DNA of 64,000 nt. Source: Anaerococcus obesiensis ph10. GTDB lineage: Bacteria; Bacillota; Clostridia; Tissierellales; Peptoniphilaceae. Position 1 is the stretch's first letter. The number at the start of each line of letters is the position of its first letter. The position numbers and the translations under genes were made by a program. Location: positions 1 through 64,000 of the forward strand of contig NZ_HE978532.1 in NCBI RefSeq assembly GCF_000311745.1, written 5' to 3'. This document shows positions 1 through 9,343 of this stretch, one piece after another. Below the pieces are notes generated by a model. It was not told where the DNA came from and did not search any database. It saw nothing but the letters and a program-made list of their open reading frames with translations.

Positions 1-26
1 ATTCGCCAGTTTTAACTGACTATTTT

Positions 27-55
27 AGTCTACCATCTTTATTTTCGCTTGTCAA
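27..55 (-). promoter_or_regulatory. Leftward promoter at the window edge
   Basis: On the minus strand there is a TTGACA -35 box (50-55), a 17-base spacer and a TAGACT -10 box (27-32). Transcription would leave the window to the left. It is the downstream member of a tandem pair with the promoter at 123-150. Confidence 0.6.
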
Positions 56-122
56 GTTTTTTTCTTTCTTTTTTTGTGTTTTTTTACTTTTCTCGACTGC
101 TTTTTTTGATGTCGACTTTTTT

Positions 123-150
123 ATTATATCGCGTTTATTTTTCTTGTCAA
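123..150 (-). promoter_or_regulatory. Leftward consensus promoter, upstream of a tandem pair
   Basis: On the minus strand TTGACA (145-150) is followed by 16 bases and a perfect TATAAT (123-128). No gene lies between it and the left edge. The A/T-rich interval 1-179 holds only these two promoters and short T-runs. Tandem near-consensus promoters in Firmicutes often drive rRNA or tRNA operons, but the target is outside the window. Confidence 0.65.
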
Positions 151-179
151 GACTTTTTTTCTTGCTTTTTTAAACGTGA

Positions 180-214
180 TAAAAAAAATATAGCTGTTGG
201 TTAACAGCTATATT
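180..214 (-). terminator. Intrinsic terminator of ridA
   Basis: A perfect 12-bp stem (187-198 with 203-214) closes a four-base GGTT loop. On the minus strand it is followed by seven or more T residues. It lies 49 bases past the ridA stop codon. Confidence 0.85.
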
Positions 215-262
215 AGTATATTATTATTTTTTTCTATTGTCAAATATTTTTTTCTTAATTTA

Positions 263-637
263 TTAGATTTCTGCTATTGCTTCAATTTCTAATAATCCAT
301 TTTTTGGAAGTTTTCCAACTTCTACGCAGCTTCTTGCTGGTTTATGATCTCCAAAAAATTCTGCATAAGCTTCGTTTACTGCTGCAAAGTCGTTTACGTC
401 ATCTAAGAAAATATTTACTTTTACAATTTTTTCTACTGATGAGCCACCTGCTTCTACGATAGCTTTTACATTTTCTAATGATTGTCTTGTTGCTTTTTTA
501 ACGTCATCTGAAATTAATTCACCTGTTTCTGGTACTAATGGTAGTTGTCCTGATGAATATACAAATCCGTTTGATGCTATTCCTTGTGAATATGCTCCTA
601 CTGCTCCTGGAGCATTTTTTGTTTCAATTATTTTCAT
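263..637 (-). CDS. ridA: RidA family reactive enamine/imine deaminase
   Basis: This 124-residue protein matches the usual length and layout of the RidA (YjgF/YER057c/UK114) family, which hydrolyses reactive 2-aminoacrylate and related enamine/imine intermediates released by PLP enzymes such as serine/threonine dehydratases. The family signature is present near the C-terminus: the substrate-binding arginine (R102, in ARSCVEV) and the conserved glutamate (E119, in LEIEAIAEI). The protein is cytosolic and normally forms a trimer. An AGGAGG-like site sits just before the ATG. The gene stands alone, between its own terminator at 180-214 and the terminator of the upstream gene at 705-737. Assignment to the family is secure; the exact physiological substrate is not visible from sequence. 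Confidence 0.93.
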   Translation of the reverse strand: MKIIETKNAPGAVGAYSQGIASNGFVYSSGQLPLVPETGELISDDVKKATRQSLENVKAIVEAGGSSVEKIVKVNIFLDDVNDFAAVNEAYAEFFGDHKPARSCVEVGKLPKNGLLEIEAIAEI

Positions 638-704
638 AATTTCCTCCTTAAAAGTAAACGTTATTACATTATAAACATACTTTTTTTCTATTTTTATTCA
701 ACTG

Positions 705-737
705 CAATAAAAAAATCTCAAAATTTAATTTGAGATT
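705..737 (-). terminator. Intrinsic terminator at the end of the argS-TPR operon
   Basis: A nine-base stem (714-722 with 729-737) overlaps the stop codon of the TPR gene. It is followed on the minus strand by a T-run. It ends the long leftward operon before ridA. Confidence 0.75.
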
Positions 738-1836
738 AATTTATTTTATATTGTTCTTTAATTATTTGTAAGTTTGTTGATAATTCGTCGCTAAGGTCGT
801 CATAGCTTTCTAAATTTTCTATATCTTCTTTGGCTTTGTTGATATTATTTAGTGATAAATTTATTTGCAACCTATTGTAGATCATTCTTGGATCTTCTGG
901 GTATTTTTTTAATCCTTGATTTATTATTTCTATTGCATCTATTGGTTTTTCTGTTGCGTATAAGCTTATTGAGTAATCGTTATAAAGCTCTCTAAATTCT
1001 CCGCCTTTTTCTAGGGAATTTTCAAAGGCTAGGATGGAATTTTCGTATTGTCCTATATTTTGATAGGCCACTCCTAAATAATAATAAGCGTCTGCTCTTT
1101 TTGTTTTTGATAAAAGCCTTGTTAGAATTTGTATTGCTTTGTCGAAGTTTCCTTTTCCTATATAATATAGTCCTTCTTCAATTTCGGCATTGTCAAAAAT
1201 CATTTTGATTTTATCTCTTATTTCGTTTTGGGCTTCTATGTCTTTTGTTCTTTGTAGAGCATTTTCATAATAGGATCTTGCTTTTATATATTCTCCAAGA
1301 TTTGCATATATATTTCCTAATTCATAATATGAAAGTGGAAAATCTTCGTCTTGGCTTATTATATCTTGCAAAATTCTAAGGGATTCTTTGATAAATTCGT
1401 CCTTGTATTCTGTATCTTCGTAGGCTTTTGGCCACAAAATTCTTGCATAATTATAGGCATTATATTTATCAAATGGATTTATTATATAAGCTCCTCTCAA
1501 TAAAAGCAAGGATTTTTCTGTTTTGTTTTCCAAATTTTTTAGGGCCTTTTGTGTGGCGTAGGCTCCTATATTTTTTATATAATTTTCTATTATTTTTATA
1601 TAGGTATCTTTGTATTTAAAATCCTTATCTATGGCAAGGTTCATTATTAAGCCGTCTAAAATTATATCTAGATTTATTTTATTTTCAAATTCTCCATTTA
1701 TTACATTTTCTGATAAGTCTTCTGTGTAAAGAGCTAGTGGAGTTTTGTTTAATAAATCGTATGATGATTCTTTTTTTAGGTCAATATAGCCAAGCTTATC
1801 TGTAAAATTCAAAAAATATTGGTCAATTTTTGCCAT
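736..1836 (-). CDS. Tetratricopeptide repeat protein
   Basis: The product has 366 residues and no signal peptide. Its N-terminal third (to about residue 120) is helical without clear repeats. From about residue 125 there are several TPR-like helix pairs, recognisable by YYELGNIYANLGEY, YYLGVAYQNIGQYENSI and similar A/Y/G-spaced repeats. TPR arrays act as protein-protein scaffolds, so the partner cannot be deduced. The start lies one base after the stop codon of the preceding membrane protein gene, which argues for co-transcription and coupled translation with it and argS. Function is unknown. Confidence 0.8.
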   Translation of the reverse strand: MAKIDQYFLNFTDKLGYIDLKKESSYDLLNKTPLALYTEDLSENVINGEFENKINLDIILDGLIMNLAIDKDFKYKDTYIKIIENYIKNIGAYATQKALKNLENKTEKSLLLLRGAYIINPFDKYNAYNYARILWPKAYEDTEYKDEFIKESLRILQDIISQDEDFPLSYYELGNIYANLGEYIKARSYYENALQRTKDIEAQNEIRDKIKMIFDNAEIEEGLYYIGKGNFDKAIQILTRLLSKTKRADAYYYLGVAYQNIGQYENSILAFENSLEKGGEFRELYNDYSISLYATEKPIDAIEIINQGLKKYPEDPRMIYNRLQINLSLNNINKAKEDIENLESYDDLSDELSTNLQIIKEQYKIN

Positions 1837-1837
1837 C

Positions 1838-2539
1838 TTATCCTCTCATAAATTTTCTTTGTCTGTAGGAATGATTTGATAATGTTTTGAATAAATGTCC
1901 TTTAAATAATAAAGATATTGTATCCCAAAGGGCAAGCAATATTACATATATAAATTCATTTGCAAATGCTGATGTGTTTACTACAATCTTATTTATCAAA
2001 AATGAATCTATCAAAATAAATATTAGGGCATAAATTCCCCAAACAAAAAAATTGTTTTTTACAAAATTAAATGAGTCTATAAGTATACTAAATCCATAAA
2101 CGCTATCTATATAGACAAGCTCTATTACAGCTGATGTAAATAATTTAAATAAAATTTTAAGCAAATTAGAAATTGCAGGATCAAGTCCACTCAATAAATT
2201 ATCAAATATAAGCTCAATTATATAAATTGAAAACATTGCTGCCATTATTAAATAGAAAAAATTCGATATGGAATTTTCTATGGATTTTTTGCCTGTATTA
2301 TTGTAAAGAACAATTGATCTTAAGGCTTGAGCAACAAAACACAAAATTAATATTTCTATAAAATAATTTATTAATGATGATAGGTATGAAGAGTTTAAAA
2401 TTGATAAACCCTTCATGCCTTCAAATATCGACCTAACTACCAAAGATATGAAAAGAATATAGGATTTTTTTATTTTTTTTACACTTTCTGAAAATGCGTA
2501 TTTAGAACATTCTAAAAAATCTATAATTCTTTCACTCAT
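1838..2539 (-). CDS. Multi-pass membrane protein of unknown function
   Basis: This 233-residue protein has about five hydrophobic stretches (roughly residues 28-45, 55-75, 95-115, 160-185 and 190-210) with basic loops, including KKIKKSY near the N-terminus and RQRKFMRG at the C-terminus. It looks like an integral membrane protein with a positively charged cytosolic tail. The gene overlaps the last base of argS and is followed one base later by the TPR gene, so the three probably form one translational cluster. I do not recognise the family. It resembles the small uncharacterised membrane proteins that often sit in argS or mutS2 neighbourhoods of clostridia, but that is context only. Confidence 0.72.
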   Translation of the reverse strand: MSERIIDFLECSKYAFSESVKKIKKSYILFISLVVRSIFEGMKGLSILNSSYLSSLINYFIEILILCFVAQALRSIVLYNNTGKKSIENSISNFFYLIMAAMFSIYIIELIFDNLLSGLDPAISNLLKILFKLFTSAVIELVYIDSVYGFSILIDSFNFVKNNFFVWGIYALIFILIDSFLINKIVVNTSAFANEFIYVILLALWDTISLLFKGHLFKTLSNHSYRQRKFMRG

Positions 2540-4239
2540 TACATTTGTTCCACTGTTTTGATTCCCAATATTCCTAAACCATTTTTAATTACAATTGATG
2601 TAGCTTTAGTTAGGGCAAGTCTTTCTTCTTTTAATTTTTCATCATCTACCAAGATTTGTGTAGAATTGTAGAATTTATTGAATTTTTGAGCAACTTCCAT
2701 TACTTTTCTTGCAACTACTGATGGTTCAAGTCTATTTTTAGCAAGTATTATTGCGTCTTGGAAACTTTCTAATGCTTTAATCAAACTATATTCTTCATCT
2801 GTATTTAATTTTTCAAAATTCATTTGTTCAAATTCTTCTTTTCCAGCTTTTCTTAATACAGATTTTGCTCTTGCATAAGTGTAGTGTACGTATGGGCCTG
2901 TTTCTCCTTCGAAGTTTAATAATTCATCCCAATCAAATACATAGTCTTTGATTCTTGAATTGTATAATTCTTGGAATTTAACTGCACCAATACCTACAAT
3001 TTTTGCTGCCTCATCTAGATTTTCAATTTGGTTATCTCTATCTTTCATTATTGAATATGTTTTTTCGATTGTTTTATTTAAAACATCTTCTAAGAAAACA
3101 ACGTGACCTTTTCTTGTTGAAAGAACTTGGTCTTTTAGTGAAACCATACCAAATTGTACGTGTAAAACTTCTTCGCTTACATCTTCGTGTCCCATTAAGT
3201 ATAAAATTTTCTTTAATTGTTGGAAATGTAATTTTTGTTGGCTTCCTACAATATATATATTTTTATCTAGTCCGTAAGTTCTATGTCTATAAAGTGCTGT
3301 AGCAACGTCTCTTGTAATATATGCTGATGAACCATTTGATTTAATTAACATTGATGGTGGCAAATTAAATTCGCTCAAATCTACAATATAAGCTCCATCA
3401 GATTCTACTAAAAGATTTTTTTCTTTTAATTCTTCAAGGGCTGCTGGCATCCATTGTGAATGGTAACTTTCTCCGTGATAGTTATCATATTTTATATCAA
3501 GCATTCCGTAAACTCTATCAAATTCTCTCAAAGATAAGTCTTTAAACCATTGCCATAATCTCATAGCTTCTTCTTCGCCATCTTCAAGATTTTTAAATTC
3601 TTGTCTAGCTTTTTCTTGATATTCTTCGTTATCTTCTTCTTCTTTTGTATATCTTACATATAAATTTAAAAGTTCATTGATAGGGTCTTTGTCGATTGCT
3701 TCTTTATCTCCCCAAAGTTTGTAAGCTGCAATCATTACACCAAATTGTGTACCATAATCTCCAATATAGTTTGAAGCTGTTACATTATATCCAAGATATT
3801 CATAAATATTTCTAATAACATCTCCAATTACTGTTGATCTAATGTGACCAATATGGAAAGGCTTAGCAATATTTACAGATGAGAACTCAACAAGCTCGTT
3901 GATTCCCTTACCCATATCACTTTTACCATAGTCATCTTCTTTTTCTATAACTTCATTAATTACATCGTTTGTTACTTTTTGTCTATCTAGATAAAAGTTT
4001 ACATAAGCATTTTCATTTACAATTTTTTCAACGCCATCAATTTCTAAACTACTTGCAACTTCTTCTGCTATAAGTTTAGGATTTTTTCTCATAGTTTTTG
4101 CCAATGTAAAACAAGGGAAAGCAAAATCTCCCATATTTTCTTGAGGTGGAATTTCAATTAAATCATAAATTTTCTCATAATCCAAGCCTAGGTCTTTTTC
4201 TTCTAGCTTTTTAGCTATTAATTCTTTAAAATCTTTCAT
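2539..4239 (-). CDS. argS: Arginyl-tRNA synthetase
   Basis: This 566-residue class I aminoacyl-tRNA synthetase charges tRNA-Arg with arginine in the cytosol. The N-terminal additional domain spans about residues 1-110. The HIGH signature is seen at residues 129-132 (FHIGHIRST), followed by the Rossmann catalytic core, the typical ArgRS segment NYIGDYGTQFG, and a KMSKS-equivalent loop (LSTRKGHV, near residue 375). The C-terminal DALR anticodon-binding domain begins near residue 450 (GPYVHYTYARAKS). The length is normal. The gene lies 13 bases after mutS2 and is co-directional with it. No T-box precedes argS, so its expression probably follows the upstream operon. Confidence 0.97.
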   Translation of the reverse strand: MKDFKELIAKKLEEKDLGLDYEKIYDLIEIPPQENMGDFAFPCFTLAKTMRKNPKLIAEEVASSLEIDGVEKIVNENAYVNFYLDRQKVTNDVINEVIEKEDDYGKSDMGKGINELVEFSSVNIAKPFHIGHIRSTVIGDVIRNIYEYLGYNVTASNYIGDYGTQFGVMIAAYKLWGDKEAIDKDPINELLNLYVRYTKEEEDNEEYQEKARQEFKNLEDGEEEAMRLWQWFKDLSLREFDRVYGMLDIKYDNYHGESYHSQWMPAALEELKEKNLLVESDGAYIVDLSEFNLPPSMLIKSNGSSAYITRDVATALYRHRTYGLDKNIYIVGSQQKLHFQQLKKILYLMGHEDVSEEVLHVQFGMVSLKDQVLSTRKGHVVFLEDVLNKTIEKTYSIMKDRDNQIENLDEAAKIVGIGAVKFQELYNSRIKDYVFDWDELLNFEGETGPYVHYTYARAKSVLRKAGKEEFEQMNFEKLNTDEEYSLIKALESFQDAIILAKNRLEPSVVARKVMEVAQKFNKFYNSTQILVDDEKLKEERLALTKATSIVIKNGLGILGIKTVEQM

Positions 4240-4252
4240 ATTTCCTCCAATA

Positions 4253-6595
4253 TTATTTGAATTTTACAATTGTAACTCCATATCCACCTTCTTTTTCATT
4301 TCCAGGTCTATAGGAGTCGATCATTTTATTATTTTTTAAATAATCGTTTATGCCATTTCTCAAAGCACCAGTCCCCTTGCCATGGATGATTTTTGCTTGG
4401 TCAAGGCCTGAGAGCATAGCATCATCTAGGTATTTATCAAAATTTCTCAAAGCTTCATCATATCTTTGCCCCCTCAAATCAAGAGTTGGTGAAATGTGCA
4501 TGGCTTTTTTCGCTTTATAAATTCTGTTAGTATTTTCTTTAGTCTTATTTTCTGACTTAACTTTTGTAACATTTTTAATATTAGAATCCATTTTCAAAAT
4601 ACCCATTTGTACTTTTATATTACCCTTTTCGTCGGGATTTTCAATTACTTGAGCCTTTTCATTTAAGCCTGCAATTATAACTGTATCTCCAACCTTTAAG
4701 GTATCTGGTGCATTTTTACTTCTTTTTTCTTTTATTATTTCATTTTCCTTGTCAATCTTTGAAGATTTATATTTATTTCTAATATCATTTAAGGACCTAT
4801 CTATATCAGAAATATTGGCATTTTTTGATTTTTTGGCGATTTTTAGCATTTCTTGACTTGCCATATTTGCATCTTCCAAAATTTTATTTGCCTTATCTTC
4901 TGCCTTTTCAATTATTTCTTTTTCTTCTTTTTTTATTTTTTCTGAAAGAGCCAAAAGATCATTTCTCGCTATTTTAATTTTTTTCTTATAGTCTTCTATC
5001 TCTTGATTTTTTATTTCCATTTCTTTTTTATTTTGGTCAAGCTCTTCAAGGATAGTGTTGAAATTTTTATTATCTTCAGAAAGAATTGATTGGGCGTTTG
5101 CTAATATTTCTTTATTTAAACCTAGTCTTTTCGAAATTTCAAAAGCATTTGATTTTCCAGGTGTTCCTATAATTAATTTGAAAGTTGGCGATAGAGTTTC
5201 AAGGTCAAATTCAACACTTGCATTCATTACCCCTTTTTTTTCTAAGGCATAGTATTTTAATTCTGAATAATGGGTTGTTGCAAAGGTCATTACATTTTTA
5301 TTTTTCAAAAATTCCAAAATAGAAATTGCAAGGGCAGCGCCTTCTGTTGGATCTGTTCCACTTCCGACCTCATCTAGTAAAACCAATGAATTTTCGCTGA
5401 CATTTTCTGTTATTTTTACAATATTTGTTAAAGACGCTGAAAAAGTTGAAAGACTCATCTCTATTGATTGGGTATCACCAATATCTAAAAATATATCATC
5501 AAAAACATTTACCAAACTATCATCACAAGGAATATAAAATCCTGCTTGAGCCATTAAAGAAACAAGACCAACAGTTTTAAGAGATACAGTTTTTCCTCCT
5601 GTATTTGGTCCTGTAATTATTAATGTCTTGTATCCATCTCCAATTTTTACATCTATCGGAACAACATTTCCTTTTAAAAGTGGATGACGGGCATTTTTTA
5701 AATTAATTATTTTTTTGTCGGTAAGTTTTGGCATGGTGTATTCGTGTGCCAAAAAATATTTTACCTTTGCTTGTAAGAAATCTATTCTTTGAATTAATTT
5801 TTGGTTTTCTAAAATTTCTTGGTCAAAGCCTTCTACAAATCTTGAAAGCCTATCTAAGATTCTTCTAATCTCATCACTTTCTTCAATTTGCAAATTTGAA
5901 AGGTCATTGTTTAATTCTACAATGGCATTTGGTTCAATAAAAAGTGTATTTCCTGATTGGGATCTGTCGTGGATTATTCCATTTAAAACTGCTTTTTTAT
6001 TTGTTTTTACTGGAAGAACATATCTTCCGTCCCTAATTGAAACAACCTTATCTTGGAGAGATTCGTCAAATTTTGGAGATGAAATATAAAAGGACAATTT
6101 ATTTTTAATTTCAGCTTCTTTTTTGCCTATTTTTTTTCTAATAGACCTTAAATTTGCTGAGGCATTATCTGCTATTTCATCTTCTGAAATAATTGACCTT
6201 TCGATTTCATCTTTTATAAAATCATTTACTGAAATCCTATCAAACAAGTCTTTTATGTAAGGATTTTCAATATTTTCCCCATATTCTTTCAAATAATTGC
6301 TAACCCTAAGTAGGTCTAAAACTTTTAAAAGCTCAAAGGGTTCTAGTATTCCTTTTTTTCTTACATAGCCAATAATTTCTTTTAAATCGTAAAGGCCAAA
6401 AATATCTATATTTCCATTTTCTACAAGAACCTCTTCCATGGCCTTGGTTTTTTCAAGTTCATCTTTTATTTCTTTTATATTATTTTTAGGTTTTATTTTT
6501 GAAATTTCTTTTTTAACAAGTTCACTTCTTGCATAAGTTTGGAGTTTTTCAAGAATTTTTCCAAACTCCAAAACTTCTAAGGTTTTTTCCTGCAT
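4253..6595 (-). CDS. mutS2: Endonuclease MutS2 (ribosome rescue/recombination ATPase)
   Basis: This 780-residue protein has the MutS2 layout: core and lever helices (about 1-300), a MutS-type ABC ATPase with Walker A GPNTGGKT (near residue 330), Walker B VLLDEVGSGTDPTEG and the ATTHYSELK switch, then a long charged coiled coil (about 510-630), a KOW-like segment, and a C-terminal Smr nuclease domain (LDLRGQRYDEA ... IIHGKGTGALR, about 705-780). In the family it suppresses homologous recombination and, in Bacillus, also acts on collided ribosomes through the Smr domain. The Smr motif is intact. The gene starts immediately at the end of the U32 peptidase gene (one-base overlap), so it belongs to the same operon. 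Confidence 0.96.
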   Translation of the reverse strand: MQEKTLEVLEFGKILEKLQTYARSELVKKEISKIKPKNNIKEIKDELEKTKAMEEVLVENGNIDIFGLYDLKEIIGYVRKKGILEPFELLKVLDLLRVSNYLKEYGENIENPYIKDLFDRISVNDFIKDEIERSIISEDEIADNASANLRSIRKKIGKKEAEIKNKLSFYISSPKFDESLQDKVVSIRDGRYVLPVKTNKKAVLNGIIHDRSQSGNTLFIEPNAIVELNNDLSNLQIEESDEIRRILDRLSRFVEGFDQEILENQKLIQRIDFLQAKVKYFLAHEYTMPKLTDKKIINLKNARHPLLKGNVVPIDVKIGDGYKTLIITGPNTGGKTVSLKTVGLVSLMAQAGFYIPCDDSLVNVFDDIFLDIGDTQSIEMSLSTFSASLTNIVKITENVSENSLVLLDEVGSGTDPTEGAALAISILEFLKNKNVMTFATTHYSELKYYALEKKGVMNASVEFDLETLSPTFKLIIGTPGKSNAFEISKRLGLNKEILANAQSILSEDNKNFNTILEELDQNKKEMEIKNQEIEDYKKKIKIARNDLLALSEKIKKEEKEIIEKAEDKANKILEDANMASQEMLKIAKKSKNANISDIDRSLNDIRNKYKSSKIDKENEIIKEKRSKNAPDTLKVGDTVIIAGLNEKAQVIENPDEKGNIKVQMGILKMDSNIKNVTKVKSENKTKENTNRIYKAKKAMHISPTLDLRGQRYDEALRNFDKYLDDAMLSGLDQAKIIHGKGTGALRNGINDYLKNNKMIDSYRPGNEKEGGYGVTIVKFK

Positions 6596-8811
6596 TAAAT
6601 AACACCCCTGTCATATCCAAGATTGTTAATCTTATTTTTTCTTATATTTTTTAAATCTTCATCATCTCTTACAAGATACAATAAAGATACTGATTTTTCA
6701 ATTTTTTTAAGGTCAATGTTGGCACTTTCATTGGAATAAATTCTAGAAAGTCCATCCCTTCTTTTTATATCAAAAAGATTTCCGTCTTCATCTTTTATTT
6801 TTGAATCTGAAAATTTACAAGATTCACAGCCAACAAGCCCACATTTTTTTATGGCAGAAAACGGACAATGGCGCATATTCATAAGCTCAATTGGACCGTA
6901 TGCCAAAATTTCTGTAGGATAAATTCTTGAATTTTTGTTTATATTTTCAAAAGAATTTTCAACTGAAGATGAAATCATTGAAGAAAAATTACTGTAAAAA
7001 TCAAAAGCATAGGAATTAAAAACATTTAAGTATCTACCGATCCTAATTTCAAAACCATTTTTTAAAAGTTCATCTTTTAGGACAAAGTCTTTATAATTAT
7101 TAAAAACTACTCCCTTAAAATTTTTCTCTTTTAAAAAAGAAATAAAATCAAGGTCATATTTTTTATCAGCATCCATAATATAGAAAATATTTAGCCCACC
7201 AAACTTTTTGTCGTATTTTCTCAAATAAATATTGTCAAAATCTTTTAATAAAGAAATATCTATGTCATTTGACAAAAGTTCTATATTTTTTTCTCTTTTA
7301 TAATTTTTCTTATCTTTTAATTTTCTTTTTTCAATTTTAACTGGTTTATTTTTGTAAATTGAAAGTCTTTTTTCATTTAAAATTTCTATTGCTTTTCTTC
7401 TCATTGAATTTATATCTTTTTTTCTCAAAAATATATTTGGTGCTATATTTATTTCAACTTCATTAGCCTTATAAATTGTATTTCCAAGTTTTGTAAGATT
7501 TTCTGAAATATCTTTTTTCGTTAAAGAAATATTTTTTCCTTCTTCAACCAAATTTTCTCCTTCATAAGAAATTTTTGTATCTTTATATTTGAGGGTAATT
7601 TTTGGCTTTTGTCCAATCTTTACTTCAAATTTTATGTCTAAAGGCAAATTTTTGTAATAATTTAGACCTTGGTCTAGATTTTCTTTTAAAATTTTTGAAG
7701 AAAGAAGATAAATATTTGAATTCAATTTTGCATCTGGGAAATCTTTTAATTCTAATTCTTGATTTTTTTTCAAATCCTCTGTCAAGGTCAAAGGAAGTTT
7801 TCTATTTTTTTCAGTTGTAACTTGAAGAATTGATTCTTTTATCAAATTTGAATTTGATTTAAAAAATCTCTTACCATTTTTTTCATAAACTTCGCCAATT
7901 TTTCTGTGTTTATTTTCATTTTCAAGGGCAAGATAGGATGATTTTTGTCCAAATATAAAACCGTTTGTGTAGGACCTATTTGAAATATCTCTTAATTGGT
8001 CCTTATCATAAGAGTTTTTCTCTAATTTTTGCCTATAATTTTTTACAGTATTGTAGACATATTCATCAGTTTTCATTCGTCCTTCAATTTTTAATGAATC
8101 GACTCCAGCTTTTATTAAATCATCAGTAAAATCTATGGTTGATAAATCTTTCATTGAAAGATAGTAATCTTCTCCCAAAACTTTCCCATCATTTATAAGC
8201 TGATATTTTTTTCTACAAATTCCTGCACACCTACCCCTGTTTGCAGATCTTTTTCCAAGATATGATGACATCAAACATTCTCCAGAAAAAGAAACGCAAA
8301 GAGATCCATGAACAAAAACTTCTGTATCAATATCTATTTTGCAAATTTTTTCTATCTCATCAATTTCAGTTTCTCTTGCAACAACCACCCTATCAAAACC
8401 TAATTTTTTTGCAGTAATTGCTCCCTCATAATCTTTTATCGCCATCTGCGTCGAGGCATGAAATTCTAATTTGTGCTTTGCATTTTCATTTATATCTTTA
8501 ACCAAAGAATATAGACCAATATCTTGGATCAAAATCGCATCAGCTCCGTATTCAAAAAGTTTTTCAATATAAAAAATCGCCTTATCAATTTCTTCATCTT
8601 TAATAAGAGTGTTTATAGTTATAAAAACTTTCTTATCAAATAAATGAACATAATCAATTACTTCTTCAATATTTTTAAGCGAGAAATTTTTGGCGTAGGC
8701 TCTTGCTCCAAAATCGTCAAGTGCCAAATAAAAACTGCAAGCCCCTGCAGAAAGTCCAGCATAAAGCATGGACATTTTCCCAACAGGAGCTAATATTTCA
8801 ACATCTTTCAT
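6595..8811 (-). CDS. Peptidase U32 family protein (full-length, RlhA/YdcP-type)
   Basis: The 738-residue protein carries the U32 TIM-barrel core in residues 1-300. It has the family signature around HGSLCVSFSGECLMSS and GRCAGICRKKY (about residues 165-200), supplying cysteines that bind an Fe-S cluster in characterised members. A long C-terminal extension (about 380-738) ends in a further cysteine set (CPFSAIKKCGLVGCESC). Despite the peptidase name, characterised full-length relatives such as RlhA hydroxylate 23S rRNA, so a tRNA/rRNA hydroxylation role is as likely as proteolysis. It lies between zapA and mutS2 with one-base overlaps on both sides. The exact substrate is unknown. Confidence 0.88.
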   Translation of the reverse strand: MKDVEILAPVGKMSMLYAGLSAGACSFYLALDDFGARAYAKNFSLKNIEEVIDYVHLFDKKVFITINTLIKDEEIDKAIFYIEKLFEYGADAILIQDIGLYSLVKDINENAKHKLEFHASTQMAIKDYEGAITAKKLGFDRVVVARETEIDEIEKICKIDIDTEVFVHGSLCVSFSGECLMSSYLGKRSANRGRCAGICRKKYQLINDGKVLGEDYYLSMKDLSTIDFTDDLIKAGVDSLKIEGRMKTDEYVYNTVKNYRQKLEKNSYDKDQLRDISNRSYTNGFIFGQKSSYLALENENKHRKIGEVYEKNGKRFFKSNSNLIKESILQVTTEKNRKLPLTLTEDLKKNQELELKDFPDAKLNSNIYLLSSKILKENLDQGLNYYKNLPLDIKFEVKIGQKPKITLKYKDTKISYEGENLVEEGKNISLTKKDISENLTKLGNTIYKANEVEINIAPNIFLRKKDINSMRRKAIEILNEKRLSIYKNKPVKIEKRKLKDKKNYKREKNIELLSNDIDISLLKDFDNIYLRKYDKKFGGLNIFYIMDADKKYDLDFISFLKEKNFKGVVFNNYKDFVLKDELLKNGFEIRIGRYLNVFNSYAFDFYSNFSSMISSSVENSFENINKNSRIYPTEILAYGPIELMNMRHCPFSAIKKCGLVGCESCKFSDSKIKDEDGNLFDIKRRDGLSRIYSNESANIDLKKIEKSVSLLYLVRDDEDLKNIRKNKINNLGYDRGVI

Positions 8812-9335
8812 TATAAATCTCTTTTCAAATCTTCATTTTCTTTTTGTAAATCTAAATTTTCTTCTTGCAAAGACATAAGATTTTCTCTTAATTTTTGAAG
8901 ATTTTCATCTTTGGATTTATTTATTTTATTTTTTTTGTCAATTTCATCATTTAACCTATTGATTGTAGAATTTAATTCATCGATTTTTTTCATAGATTCC
9001 ATAAAATCTTTTTTGGATTTTTCAAAATCATCTTTTATAAGTTGATTTTCTTCTTCCAAATCTTCATAGGCTTCTTTTATTTTTGGATAATTTTCGATTG
9101 GCTCTTCGGCTTCTTTTCTTAAATTTTTATGCTTAATCAAAAGTTTATACATTTCATCAGCAATATTTAAAGATGCCAAAACCAATTGGTTTTCACGAGT
9201 TAGCTTGTCATTATCGATTTCTCTTATTTTTTTGTCGACATAAGCTGCTATTTGTTCAATTTGATTTTCATCTTGATCACTTATCAAAGTGTAGTCCATG
9301 CCAGCAATATTAACAACAATTTTATTATCTGCCAC
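8811..9335 (-). CDS. zapA: Cell division protein ZapA with extended coiled coil
   Basis: Residues 1-95 form a typical ZapA domain (VNIAGMDYTLISD, then QIAAYVDKKIREI and LNIADEMYKL), which binds FtsZ and bundles protofilaments at midcell. Residues 95-174 are an unusually long, highly charged coiled coil; most ZapA proteins are about 85-110 residues. This extended form occurs in several clostridial and tissierellial proteins placed between pheT and the U32 peptidase gene, as here. The start is eight bases past the pheT stop. The coiled coil could add a partner-binding or oligomerisation function. Confidence 0.85.
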   Translation of the reverse strand: MADNKIVVNIAGMDYTLISDQDENQIEQIAAYVDKKIREIDNDKLTRENQLVLASLNIADEMYKLLIKHKNLRKEAEEPIENYPKIKEAYEDLEEENQLIKDDFEKSKKDFMESMKKIDELNSTINRLNDEIDKKNKINKSKDENLQKLRENLMSLQEENLDLQKENEDLKRDL

Positions 9336-9343
9336 TTTAACTC

